Assembly (NCBI RefSeq): GCF_030272615.1
Contig: NC_081414.1
Coordinates: 52,134,636-52,198,635, forward strand
Direction: 5' to 3'
Source: Cryptomeria japonica
Lineage: Eukaryota; Streptophyta; Pinopsida; Cupressales; Cupressaceae
DNA length: 64,000 bases
Shown here: piece by piece, positions 46,953 to 58,781 of the stretch
Layout: each line of letters starts with the position of its first letter
Numbering within the stretch: position 1 is the stretch's first letter
Position numbers and translations under genes: made by a program
Notes under the pieces: model-generated
What the model was told of the DNA's origin: nothing
Databases searched by the model: none
What the model saw: only the letters and a program-made list of their open reading frames with translations

Positions 46953-47638
46953 TTTGGCTGATTGTATCAATTTTAACACTTTCAAAATTACAGTCAAAGT
47001 TGGTCTAGTGATTGCTTGGATTAAGGCTTCTAATCATTCAAAAATTGTTGAAATTAAAATTCATATCAAAATTGTGTTTCTTACTATCCTAAATCTGAAA
47101 AGTGTGTTGGCATTCATTCGAAATTTTAGTGCTTTATTCAAATTTTTGCAGTTTGTGACTTTTGAAATTAAGTGTTTAATTGCTACAACCTTGATTTCTA
47201 CTTTCAAAATTGAATTTTGCATGAAATTGAGTCAACTGTTAAATTTCAAAACTTGCATTGCTTTCAGTATTCCCTCTAAAATCATAAAATTCAAAATTTC
47301 AGTTTCCCCCTCTTTTTCAAAATTCAAATTTTACATTTTTCAACAATCTTGGTAGGGTTCAATTTTGAGATTGCAACTTTAATTTGGCCTATCTGCAGAT
47401 CGTAAAATCACTCAATTTTTTCAGGTTAGCTTTAAAATCGTCATAACTTTCATCCCTGAAAATTTCAAAAAAAGTTGCGAGGACCGTGTGCACTCCGTTC
47501 GCCATGGTCCCAGACATTTTTTCCGAAATTTTGGGAGATTGTCCTGATTGCATTTAACAGCTTAAATCTAGGAGATTGGCTGATTTTATTGAAATTTGCA
47601 ACCTATAAAATTCAAAATCTTCTCTCTTTCTTTAGTGC
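46953..47638 (+). other. Leader of the gag-only element, low-complexity
   Basis: AT-rich sequence dominated by TTCAAAATT-like words, without a primer binding site. TTGGCTGATT occurs at 46954 and again near 47576, so the segment is bracketed by a short direct repeat. A patch at 47477-47507 (GGACCGTGTGCAC...CGCCAT) matches the 3' LTR near 52706. This suggests that the missing LTR part was rearranged rather than cleanly deleted. Confidence 0.5.
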
Positions 47639-50600
47639 ATGAGTTTTACAACAATAAGCCCTACTTACACTATTCCCGTTAGACGAAGCCTTAGAATTAA
47701 GTCTTTCCAAGGTGTAATTACCGAGGAGATGGAACCTAATTTGAATGGCCTTTTTAACGAGGACATGGGTAATTCCTCTAATCCTCTTAATGATGAAGAA
47801 GCTCTCCATGAGGTTTCTGTAGAACAACTTTCGAAATTGGATAACCATTTGATGATTTTCGACAATGGATGTCTCAAGAATACCCCGATAGTCAAGCTCT
47901 TCCCTTAATTGAGGGTCTAAAGCGTATGGTTCAAAGTGATAAGAATGGAATTGATATTTTGCGTGGTATTGCACACATTGTGGATTCGAATGTGATGTCG
48001 ATGAAAAGTTGTGCCGAAACCTTAGGTTATACACAACCTCCTACTCAAGTTAATCATTCTATTCCTTTGACAACTCCTATTGCTAGTATACCTACTTTTA
48101 TATCAAACATAATGACTACTTCAATACAAGACATTCTGCCTATGATCACCAGTCATGGGGGCAATCCTTCTTCTTCAATCAACCCTCTTCCTTCATTCAA
48201 TCCGACCTCTTCATTCATTCCTTCAATGAGTGTTCCTCTTATATCTCCACAAATGAACATGTCGCAAGGGGGCAATTCATTTAACCCTTCCATTCCTCCT
48301 TGTAGTGTTCCTCCTTTCGAATCATCTCCTATGACTAACTATCATAGTGTCCCACCACCTTACTCTCTACCCTCTATCAATAACATAACACCTCCATCAC
48401 AATCTAACACGTCTAATATGAACTCTTCGACTGAAGCAACCATTAACAATCTTGCACAAACTGTCTCTTCTTTATAGCAACAAATTGCCTCTATGAATCA
48501 ATCTAAGTTTAGTGTGCCCACATTTGATGTTGCGAGCCCACTTTCTCTTGACATTGTTCAAGCTATTCCCCCTAAACATGTTGAAATTCCACATTTGGAG
48601 CTTTATAATGGTAAGGGTGATCCTCTAACACATGTTAAGACCTTCCAAACAATATGTACTGATTTTGCTTATGACCAAAGGTTGCTTGCAAAACTATTTA
48701 CTAGAACATTAAGAGATAAAGCCCTACAATGGTATTGCTCGTTGCCTTCTTATTCTATTACTTCTTTCGAACAACTTGCAAATGCTTTTATTCAACAATT
48801 TCAAAACAATATAAGTCCTAAAGTTACTTTGATTGATTTAATGCATTGTAAACAAGGTGTTAAAGAAAAAGTGACTGATTTCATTGGTAGATATAAGCAT
48901 TTGTATGCTCAAATTTCTTTTCCAGTGCCTGACAATGATATTCAAAGAATCTTTATTTCTAATTTACAAAAAGATATCAGAGAAAAACTTCTGTTTTCTG
49001 AGTTTACTTCTTTCCAATAGTTGTGCGCAACTCTTCACAATTATCAACTGACTGTGAGTCAAATGGAACAAGAAAATCCTAGGGCTCCGAGTGATAAGGG
49101 TGATAGTAGTCAACAACCACTTGGGAAGTTTAAATTGAACAGAGAGTCCATTAAATTCAATGAAAACATCATCAACAACAATGTGAATGCAGCATCAGGT
49201 GTGCCTCCTATTTCTAAGTTTTTCAAGAAAGAAAGAAAGTTTACTCCTTTGAATGAATCATTGCATAGTATTATGAATAAGTTATTGGAACAAAATGTGC
49301 TTACTCTTCCTCCTATAAGGCAAATAGATCCTGCAAAGATTAATTCACCCTATTTTGATAACAAATCTTTTTGTCAATTTCATCGTCATCCTGGGCATGA
49401 TACTGAAAAATGTTTTGCTTTAAAGGGTAAAATTCAAGATTTGATTGATAATAATACTATCTCTATTTCTGGTATGAATGATAAAGGCAACACATCTGTA
49501 GCTCCTCCTAACCAAAATCTTAAGATTTTTACTGATCCATTGCCTTCTCATACCTCTAATGCGATTGATACTAATGATTCCTCTGTCTCACCTGATGATC
49601 TTGTGTCTATGACTCCGAATGTGATTAACTTTGTAGAGCAGCAGAAAATCCCTAAAGAACCTTCCATCACATTTGATTCCAGTGAAACTATCAGGGCACC
49701 TGATGGTCCTTTATATATAGTTGCAAAAGTCAAGAACACACCTTGCCGTGGAGTGCTTGTTGATCCTTCTTGTATGGTTAATGTCATTACTGAAGAATTT
49801 CTTTTTACTTTGCAATTGAATCAAGTGATCTATGGTGAAACAAATGTGGTTGTGAAATTATTTGATGCATTTTCTTCTCCTGCAATTGGTTCTATTACAT
49901 TACCTATTGAAGTTCATAACAAATCCCTTGATGTGAGCTTTTCTATTATTCCATCATCCGAACAATTTCGTGTGAAGCTAGGCTATCCTTGGCTATCTTC
50001 CATGAAAGCTATTTCTTCTCCTATTCATAAGTGTTTGAAATTTCCCCATAATGGTGAAGTTGTTACTATCAATCATAGTCTCTTTAAACCAGCTGAAAGA
50101 ACTTCTAGCATTCCTATTGATTACTTTTGGCCTAAACAATTCCAATCTCTTCCTCCGCGAAGTGATCATCTTTTTAAATCTTATCAAAAGTGGAAAAAAG
50201 ATATGATCCTATCTCTAAGTGAACCTAGAACACCCAAACTTGATATTCCTATCATTCTTGAGAAGGAAGTTCTTCCTTTGAAAGATAAAACTAATGTCTT
50301 TCCTCAAGAAGATTCCCAACCCATTCCTATGAATGTGACTATGCCTATATCTAATAAACTTCCTAAAAGTAGACCAATACCTCCTCGTCATGATGGACTT
50401 GGTCTCCTGCCTAAACCGAATATTCCTCCTTTGTATGGAGTAGTTCCTCCTCTTTCCTCTTATGGAGAGAAGAGACCTTCCTCTTCTCCTATTATTCAAC
50501 CTAAGAGACCACAACCTAAACACCCAAGTGATAAGGATGAGAACATTCCTCCTCCTCAATCTTCTCAACTTCCTACTAAGACTAGATGAAATCATTCTGC

Positions 50601-51099
50601 ACGTGAACGCTGATGAAAGCGTCATCTTAGAGCTCAGGCAGCTGCTTCTCAAACCTTGCAATCCCCAAAAATACCTTCAGCCAGTATTATTCCATTTTCT
50701 CCTCAGCCGAAGATTGAGCCGAAATCTCCTAAACATAAGATGCATGATGGTCTTGATCCTGTGCGAGTTAAAGATCCTATTTTTATAAATCTTGATGATG
50801 ATATAGATGAAAATGTTATTCATGATGAAAATGTTATGCATGATGAAAATATTACTCCTGTTCATTCTGATAGTGAATATGAATATGTTGATGTTGATAA
50901 CCATTTATCTAATGAATTTTCTAAAGCACTTATCCTAGCTCCTAGACAAGAACAACGTGGCTCGGAACATGAACATAGCCCTTGTTTGGATCTTGTGATA
51001 GCTCCATCTGCTGTGTTGGATGTTCCTCCTCTAGCGTGTTTCCTACCTTCCCGAAATATTGATCAGCAAGATCGGGGGGTAGATGATGTGCTAGACTAG
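47639..51099 (+). pseudogene. Gag with zinc finger and degenerate protease, no polymerase, broken
   Basis: ATG 47639 starts a frame that shifts once near 47865. From 47869 on, one frame carries through to the stop at 51097-51099. The N-terminal part is Ser/Pro/Asn-rich. The gag domain is at about 48590-49010 (LYNGKGDPLTHVKTFQ, ALQWYCSLPSYS, FIQQFQNN). A zinc finger CQFHRHPGHDTEKC is at about 49372-49413. The protease-like region is at 49740-50050, with VDPSCMVNVI where D-T/S-G is expected, then LGYPWLSSM. The C-terminus is Pro-rich, then acidic (NLDDDIDENV). Stops at 48475 (TAG), 49018 (TAG), 50587 (TGA) and two adjacent TGA near 50612-50617 all fit Gln or Arg codons changed by C to T. Confidence 0.82.
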
Positions 51100-51839
51100 T
51101 TCATTAGCATTGCAGATTCTCTCCTCCTCTCTTTTGTTACTTCTTCTATGTGTTACTCTCATTCTTCTATTTGTTGTCCTTAGTGTTGTCTACTAGAGGA
51201 CGATGCAAAGCATTGAGATCTCTTTTGGTCTCTCTCATGTTGACTCAAAAGACACATGTGTTCCCTTCTTCTAGGTGACCTTCCTTGATTAGGGAATGAA
51301 GAACAATTATGCATACATATGATATACATGAATTATCATACAGCATACTGACCCCGAGGAAAGCGAAGTCACCTCGTGCTTTGTGTTTTGTGTCTATTAT
51401 CCTTGGGCTTATCTCACACTTGGGGGCTAAATCCTTGTGATAACGTGCTCCTTTCCCTTCTCATTTTTATATGTATCACTACCTTAAAGCAATCACCCCT
51501 GGTGAGGCGTGTGCGATCGCTTTAACGTAGGGGGGCATACATCCCGTTCATATCTTTTCAAGATACTTGAAAATTTCTTGACAAATTTAGCTTTGCCTTG
51601 AAATTTTTTGATATCTTTCTTGCATGACTCATAGTGAGGGAACCTTACTACTGACAGTCATGGTTCTCCATCGTGATCTTCCCTTTTACTTTGTCAATTG
51701 AAGACGTAAGATCCTTAGTCCACTGGGGGCTTGGTGTATCTTGCCTCCTTGACGTGGTGAAAGTCTTTCAATGTTGTTTCCTTGTACTTTACCGAAAGTA
51801 TGAGTGTACGCTTATACTCCCACTAAAGTGGGGGCTAAA
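51100..51839 (+). other. 3' untranslated region of the gag-only element with polypurine tract
   Basis: There is no reading frame of note. A purine tract AAAGTGGGGGCTAAA (51825-51839) abuts the 3' LTR. An earlier GTAGGGGGGC at 51527 and CTTGGGGGCTAAAT at 51420 resemble it, as tracts often do upstream of plant LTRs. Confidence 0.7.
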
Positions 51840-53104
51840 TGTAGCATCCTAAAATTGTGACAATTTCGACTGCATTTGGGTCTTCACGATGGTGATGCAA
51901 CACGAAACCTGAATGGAGACCCCGAAACTTGTTCATGACATCAAAAACTGCATTTTTCTGCACCTTGGCCTGATCCCTCCTTGCACCCTGCTGTCCCGGG
52001 AGGTGGGACCATGGCGCCCAATGCCCTGGTCCTTCTGGACTAGGGCGCCCAGCGCCCTGGTCCCCCAGGACCATGGCGCTCAGCGCCCTGGTCCCTGGCC
52101 CTATTTTGGGCCCGGTCTCTTTTGGGCATCGGGTCTTTAAGTTTGCAAATTGGAAAATATTGTTTCTTGGTCGGCCTAAGGTCAGGAAAATCAGTCTATC
52201 AGCCCTAATTGACAAGTATATAAACTAATTTTCCTCTCCTAGAAAGGGAGAAAAAAAAGGAGGAGGACATATGTGCGCAAAAGGCGGAAGCAATATTCAA
52301 ACATTCAAACATTCAAGCATTCAAGCATTCCTTCAAGCAATTGAGCAGTCTAAGTCTCCATTCAAGGCTAAGTGTTGCATTCAAGACAAGGATTCAACCA
52401 TTGAAGAGGAGATCACATACAACATACAACACACTACATACATTACACCTTCGCATGTAAGAATACAAACATTCTTACAACAAGGTATCAGTACTTGTTT
52501 ACATTACAAATATTTACATTTACAGCATTCTCATTTCTTGGTTAATTCCAAAACTGGGGTTTGACCTAAAGGAAAACCCCTCATCCCTAACCCCCCAATC
52601 ATCCTCTCTTTTCTATGTGTAGGTTGCAAGTACGTGGCTATAATTGAAGATCTGGAATCCTTGTACAGAGACGAACAGATCCACCTTCGTTTCACGGATT
52701 TTTCGGAGGACCGTGTGCACGCCAGGCGCCATCGTCCCGTCAACTTTGGCGCAAATTTGTAGAACAGCACTGTCTCGACATTTTACTGCTAATTCCAAGT
52801 CCGTAGCTTCATCCTGTATCCCTATCTCTATTTATAAGCGAATCTTTCCTACTTTACATGCATTCCTAGTTCAATCTTTCTATCTACATTCTTTACAAAA
52901 GAGGGTATCCTTGCTATCACAACCCTTGAAACTCATTTAGAATCCAATCTTGCATTGTGTGGGATTGGATCTTGTGGGTTCCAACCCCTCTTTTGAATGT
53001 AAAGTCTCTCCTAAGTGAAAACCATCAACCCTAGTGACTCTCCCTTCTCTCTCCTTGGAGTTGGGGAGGGGAGAACAACTAGGGTTTGATTTTTCCACTT
53101 TACA
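51840..53104 (+). repeat. 3' LTR of the gag-only element, full length
   Basis: It begins TGTAGCATCC and ends CCACTTTACA, followed by the target duplication AGAGT. The length is 1265 bases, against 757 recoverable bases in the 5' copy. TATATAAA is at 52217-52224. The distal part (52659-53104) is absent from the 5' LTR apart from a short patch. Confidence 0.8.
52006..52094. repeat. Three tandem 31-bp units, each a 27-base palindrome, in the 3' LTR
   Basis: Units at 52006-52032, 52037-52063 and 52068-52094 have arms close to GGACCATGGCGC and GCGCCCTGGTCC around a 3-base centre, with 4-base linkers. The 5' LTR has a single unit (46362-46388), and the 62-base length difference equals exactly two units. 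They lie about 125 bases upstream of the TATA box. Confidence 0.85.
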
Positions 53105-53109
53105 AGAGT

Positions 53110-53653
53110 ATTAAGAATGAAAGTATTAAACACCACAATAGATAGGAATACAACATAATTAGTAAAACATCAAGACAACAGACCAATGCCTTATCCTAGG
53201 GCATAGAGTCACTTACAATTCAAGACAACCTGATAATAAACTTCAATAAGATTCATTTGCAGATAAATAGGAATGAAATTATGAATAATTCCATTACATA
53301 CACAACCCAGATTCATACATAAACTGAAAAACCCTTGACCATTCAATTCACGATGAAAACATAAATTCAACACAAAGACAATTATGTGAAGATATCATTG
53401 CTCAAACTGCAAATGATATTGATATTATATTCATAATGATACCAAAAAGTAAATTCACAATGCGATTCAACTATGCACTTATCAAATTCTTGAACAGTTG
53501 AGCTATTATAACTATATAAGAGTTTTCAAGTTCAACATCAATAAAATTGGCCAATTGGCCATCCCTCTCTACCGATCAAAAATAAAAAGTGGCCATCCCT
53601 CTCAAATTAATCTTGGAATCCTTTTATTAGATGAGGATTCAACAAGCTTAGGA
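53110..53653. other. Right flank of the gag-only element, no gene
   Basis: AT-rich sequence between the target duplication and the C-terminal end of the unknown minus-strand gene. It may be that gene's 3' untranslated region. No LTR end or tandem repeat is visible. Confidence 0.4.
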
Positions 53654-56600
53654 TTACTGTGAGGAATCTTGGGTAGCAACCTCAACTTGAGATTTCTTCT
53701 TTGGCTTTAGCATGGCTTGCCACTTGTCCACCTCTTTTTCTGTTGGCCAACTAAATGCCTTTACCTCTTCCAACTTTGCAACTGAATCTGTCCATCTGGC
53801 ATCTGTAACTACCCTGGACTCAACAATAAACTTTGCATGGTCAACCTCAACCTTGAACAGTGAATCAAGCATACCACTAAGGAAATCAGCATCAACCTGT
53901 ACATTTACATGCTTGATTATTTCTTCTTGCTCTAGAATCAAATCAAATTCGCTACTCCAATCATAAACTAATTTCAAATCTCCATTACTACCATAAATTG
54001 AAGGCACCAATTTACTATAACCTTCCCCAAATGTCTACAATTTTTCATTTATAAGCACATCCTTCCCTATGAAAAATGCATAAGCTGCATTCATTACCTC
54101 CACCATGTCTTTAGTGTCACTGATCTTGGGAGGGAACTCATCACTATACATTATTGCAATATCTAGCTTATCCATTAATCTACTTCTTCTCGACCAAACA
54201 TTGAACAAAGGTCCAAGAAAAGCGACAGCCTCAGAGGATGTTTTACTTGCCTCTTTCAAAGAAATGTGCAAATCATGCACTACCATCAATTTTCCTTTCA
54301 ATACACTAATCCTGTGTTTCAGAATTCCTGACACAATAGAGATAGCCTTGATATTTTGTTCCTTTTCAAGCTTTTCAATTTTCCTTGTGTATTCCTCCAT
54401 TTTTGCTATCACATCAGCTGGTATTTCTTGTATTTGTTCTCTAATCTGTATTGGAAGGGGCTCATTTGCAATTTTTTCTTTCAACCCCACTAACTCTTCC
54501 TCCAGAGTGCCCTTCTTCATCAGTGTCTCTTCATATTTTTTAGACAATGCAATCAATTAGGTATATGTTTTTGTGTATCTTCTTGACAAATCCTCTGTTT
54601 TTGATAAATTCATGAAAGACACTTGAGTCAATAATGAGGCAATCTCCATGTGAGTTGTGTTTTGCAAGTTCCAGATCATTTTGTTAGCTTTATTTTCTAC
54701 TTGGATATTTAGAACATGGGGCTTTTGAGTGGAAGGGGCCAAATACCAAGCAGCAAGTGTCTTTGACTTAGGATTAAATCATGTTCCTCTTATTACATCT
54801 CCAATTTCAAATTCAGTTTTAAACATTGGGTCCTCTTGCTTCCTAATCTGATCAATAATAAAAATAGACTGGATATCCTAGTCAGGCATCATAATCATAC
54901 CAATACTCTTAATCAATTGTCTTTCCTATTCCACAGATATTTACTCCTTGTCAGGATCATATACCTACAGTGCCTTGATAATCTCTTGTTTATTTTCTTC
55001 ATTTGCTTCCTCTATGATCAGATTTTCTCTTAATTGTTTTCGTTTCAATCTTGTCAAAAAACTTTAAATTCATCTGGCTTAATAAATTCATCATCTTTCA
55101 TGAACTCGTTTGACAACATCACACGCTCATCAAAGCCTTGAGCAAGGGCTTTGTTTGTTTCTCCCTGTTCTTCATTCTGCCCTACTTCTCTGAGATGTGT
55201 CCTTATTTGATGAAAGTATTGTCCTTGTTATGTAACAATTGCTCTAGCGGGGTCTCTCCTCACAATTGTACTGACCTCATTGGTTTTTTGTTTCTTTGCA
55301 GCTAGCACTCGGGTAGATTGAACTTCATCCCCACTCTCTACATCATCAACAAACACAATAAGTGGCCTCTTGCCATGTGAAGAATGTCCATCTTGGGGGT
55401 CTTGCAATTGCTGCTGAGCAGCCACTTCTGAATCTGGAATTTGAGGCATTTGTTCCATTAGAGTTTTATATAAACTCATCATTTTGTTAATCCTCTTCAA
55501 GTACGGGCTATCAAGGCAAAAACCTGAGAAACTAGGGTCAACAACCAACAATTCTGCTTCAACTCTCAACAAATTTTTCCATTTTCTTCTCCTTTCTTGT
55601 ACTTCATCTTTTCTCAACAAATTTCTAACCACATCTTCATCATCCAATGGTTCATGGTCCTTTATTGTGGCCCAAGGTGTCATTTTTGGTATTGCAACTT
55701 TAATAAATTGTTCCGGATCACAGAATCTAGGCACAACATTAACCAACCTATACTGTTTAAGGAAATTGTTTACTTCATCAAAGGAACTCCTGCCAATGGT
55801 AAAATCAGATGCAACCCAAAGCCTAGTAAGAAGAGAACCCTTCCCATGTTTATCAAGGTATTCTTTTTCAACTAGGGCCAATTGCCAGATAAACTCCATA
55901 AAAGCAATCCTAATTGGAACAAATTTTGGTAAGATATGGGAAGGCTGAGGACACCCATAGACTCTCATCACAGTAAAGTTATCAAAAAAATAGAAGTCCC
56001 CCCAGTTATGTGAAATAGACTAGTTTGGAACAAATTGGTAAGGTCTCAAAACTTGCCTAACATTAATTGACAATCGTTCCCTATTTATTCCTAGCATTTC
56101 CATAATTGGTGAAACAATCCAATTTTCAAAGAAAAGGAAAGAAGAAAGGGGAGAAATACTATCCCAAACCTGGGTCCATCTTTGTATTGGCATTAAGACA
56201 CCCAATTCTTCTTTGAAAAGCTCCAATTCTTTATCCATGAACTCAACATTATAGAACAAGATTAAATGCATTAGCAATGAATAATGCTTGAATGTAGGGC
56301 TGGGTGCACCACCACTCTGAATTTCAACTAGAGCATTATGAATGTGTTCAACCACATAGCCCACATAATCATAATCTTTGTTAATATCTGGGTGTTCAAT
56401 GTCCATGGCCATAGTTAGTAATTCAGCTGAGACTGTTGAATCTCCATCAAAACCCAACACTCTGCATAATCCATAGATTTTACAATGCATATAATGGTGG
56501 AAAGGTGTGATGTCAAATGGTGGTTCAATACTCTCTGGAATTATAATCGGCTTCCTATTCACCCTAGGCATGTATCTAGGCATTGCATGCTTCTTGATAA

Positions 56601-57129
56601 CACCTTTGTATTTGTCGTAATCCTCTGCAATCGGCTCCAAATCTATATATGTACATGCAGCACCAGTAATCTAGAAAGCTTCAACAAAGCTAGCTCTATT
56701 AATTGAAACTAGGGTAGACTGGTTCTTTCTTCTGATTACCCTAGATACTGGGCAATATCGTTTGGCCAACTCTTTGATCAAATCCACATCAACATACACA
56801 TCTGGCACAATTAACTTTGCCATATTTAAATCCCAAGGGTTTGACATCGAGACACCCTTAACCCTATTTTTCCAGAAATAATGAAACAGAGCAGAACCAA
56901 TCATATTAAGCATGGTAGGGTTTTTGCATTGGCTCCATAAATCTCTCCATGCCAAATGATTTGTATTCAAAGCAACGAAAGTCCCTGGCATCAAATCTAC
57001 AAATTCTTCTTTGTATTTCTTAACCATTGTTTCTCAGTGGCACTGGCCTTGGAACCTCCAGGTCCTCCTGATCCACTTATCATGGCGTTGGGCTTGGAAC
57101 CTCCAGTATCACTTGTCGCTTGGCTCATT
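53654..57129 (-). pseudogene. Unknown long protein gene (about 1150 residues) with many in-frame stops
   Basis: I do not recognise the family. The likely start is ATG 57129, giving a Gly/Ser/Pro-rich N-terminus; a one-base shift near 57030 joins the main frame (MVKKYKEEFVDLMPGTF). That frame holds 56020-57027 and continues to 55228. A second shift near 55070 leads to the C-terminal part ending at 53654. Notable segments are WRDLWSQCKNPTMLNMIGSA, RYCPVSRVIRRKNQSTLVS and FKHYSLLMHLILFYNVEFMD. An acidic/basic stretch with a nuclear-localisation-like AAKKQKTN lies near 55290. A predicted coiled coil follows (54300-54556, KYEETLMKKGTLEEELVGL). The C-terminus is lysine-rich. At least eight stops lie where Gln or Arg would fit. 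TTTTTCTCCTGCAG just before the ATG looks like a splice acceptor. Gene, pseudogene or transposon cargo cannot be decided. Confidence 0.6.
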
Positions 57130-57238
57130 TTAGCTGCAGGAGAAAAACTTAACCAATTTTTTGAAATTTTCTCACACCCAACACTTCGAATTCTCCAACG
57201 TTGTTGCAGAGCTCAAATCATCGGATTACCTCAAAGAT

Positions 57239-58781
57239 AGAGTACATTAATGCAATTATACAAAACCTCGGCTTGATCATGAAATTTATGGTATTTACTA
57301 TTTGGGCACCATCACTTCTCTCAAGTCTCAAGTCTCATTAATTGCCACACTTGCATGAACTAGCTACTGTGGCATTAATTCAATCTTCAAACTGAAGTAC
57401 TCGAGCGAAATTTGAATTCATGCCCTTCTATTTGATTGGCGATTGGCATTCAAAACTTTTACAAAACCCGACAAACAAATCCACGTGTTAGCGAGTTAGT
57501 GACAATGCTACCAAATCCTCTCAATCGCAAGCTCGCAACCCCTTTTATGAATCTTCAAAGAATCTCGTGAGTGAGCGACAACCATTGATCTAACAAAACA
57601 ACTTATTTCATCGCAAGATCGCAACTAGAAACTTAACTTGACTAAACCCTTGCGATCCTGTGACAACAAGACACTTAACCGTCATCGCATACTCGCAACA
57701 CTTTTTGACTTGAGACTTACAAACCCGTGAGCATGAGAAGACCATAAAATCATACCAAAACTTACCTGTCGCCAGATCGCAACTTAAAATGCTAAACAAC
57801 TTCAAAACCTGCGAGCAAGCAACCTAACCACATCGCATGATCGCAAATTAAAATGAATTACCCGCGAACACCTCGCGACCTTGTGATAACATAAAATCAC
57901 ACCCATTTGTAACTTCGCAACATAAAATGGTATTTGGGTGTTGTCACTTCTCTCAAGTCTCATTAACTGCCACACTTGCATGAGCTAGCTAGTGTGGCAT
58001 TAATTCAATTAAACTGATAGAATGTATTAATGCAATTGTACAAATGTCAAAATCTCGGCTTGATCATGCAATTTATCATATTTGGGCGCCGTCACTTCTC
58101 TCAAGTCTCATTAATTTCCACACTTGCATGAACTAGCTACTGTGGCATTTGATTGGCGATTGCCATTCAAAACTTTTACAAAACCCAACAAACAAGTCCA
58201 CGTGTCAATCCCCATCTTTAATCGCACACTCTCAATCAGTTATAACAATTAGGAAAGGAATCGGTGAGTTAGCAATAATGCTACCAAATCCTCTTAATCA
58301 CAAGCTCGCAACCCCTTTTATGAATCCTCAAAGAATCTTGTGAGTGAGAGACAGCCGTTGATCTTCATCAAGCCCTTCAGTTGCAACCTCGCAACAACAT
58401 TTGTAATATTCTTTCTTTACATGCGAGCTGGCGACCACTGCAAATCTAACAAAATAACTTATTTCATTGCAAGCTCGCAACTTGAAACTTAACTTGACTT
58501 AAACCCTTGTGATCCCATGACAACAAGGAACTTAACCACCATCGCATGCTCGCAACACTTTTTGACTTAAGACTTACAAACCCGCAAGCACGTGATGACC
58601 ACAAAATCAGACCAAAACTTACCTGTCACTAGATCACAATGTAAAATACTAAACAACTTCAAAACCTATGAGCAAGCGACAAAACCAACTAAGTTGCGAT
58701 ACCAACTACATTGCATGATCGCAAATTAAAATGACTTAACCACGAACACCTTGCGACCGTGCGATAACATAAAATCACACC
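57239..58781. repeat. Tandem duplication of about 777 bp with CGCAA motifs, right copy
   Basis: A block starting TACATTAATGCAATTATACA at 57242 recurs, diverged, as TGTATTAATGCAATTGTACA at 58021. Both continue through CTTCTCTCAAGTCTC, CACACTTGCATGA and CTCGCAACCCCTTTTATGAAT to AACATAAAATCACACC. A partial third copy of the first section lies at about 57945-58015. Words like ATCGCAAGATCGCAAC and CATCGCATGCTCGCAAC recur some fifteen times. The second unit is cut by the Tat2 LTR at 58782. The array lies upstream (on the minus strand) of the unknown gene at 53654-57129. Confidence 0.8.

Larger units (their letters stand above)
46196..53104 (+). mobile_element. Gag-only (TR-GAG-like) LTR retrotransposon, non-autonomous
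   Basis: LTR copies starting TGTAGCATCCTAAAATTG lie at 46196 and 51840. The perfect 5-base target duplication AGAGT is at 46191-46195 and 53105-53109. The single coding region between them encodes a gag domain, a zinc finger and a degenerate protease, then stops. There is no reverse transcriptase, RNase H or integrase. The LTR start resembles the Tat LTR start (TGTAGACACCTAAAATTG) and the gag and zinc finger are of the same type, so enzymes may have come from a Tat-like partner. The 5' LTR lacks its distal part, and no primer site can be seen. Confidence 0.85.

Noticed and set aside
46953-47476. Insertion of an independent element between 5' LTR and gag
   Set aside because: Only a short direct repeat (TTGGCTGATT) brackets it; there are no inverted ends or coding region, so it is described only as rearranged leader.
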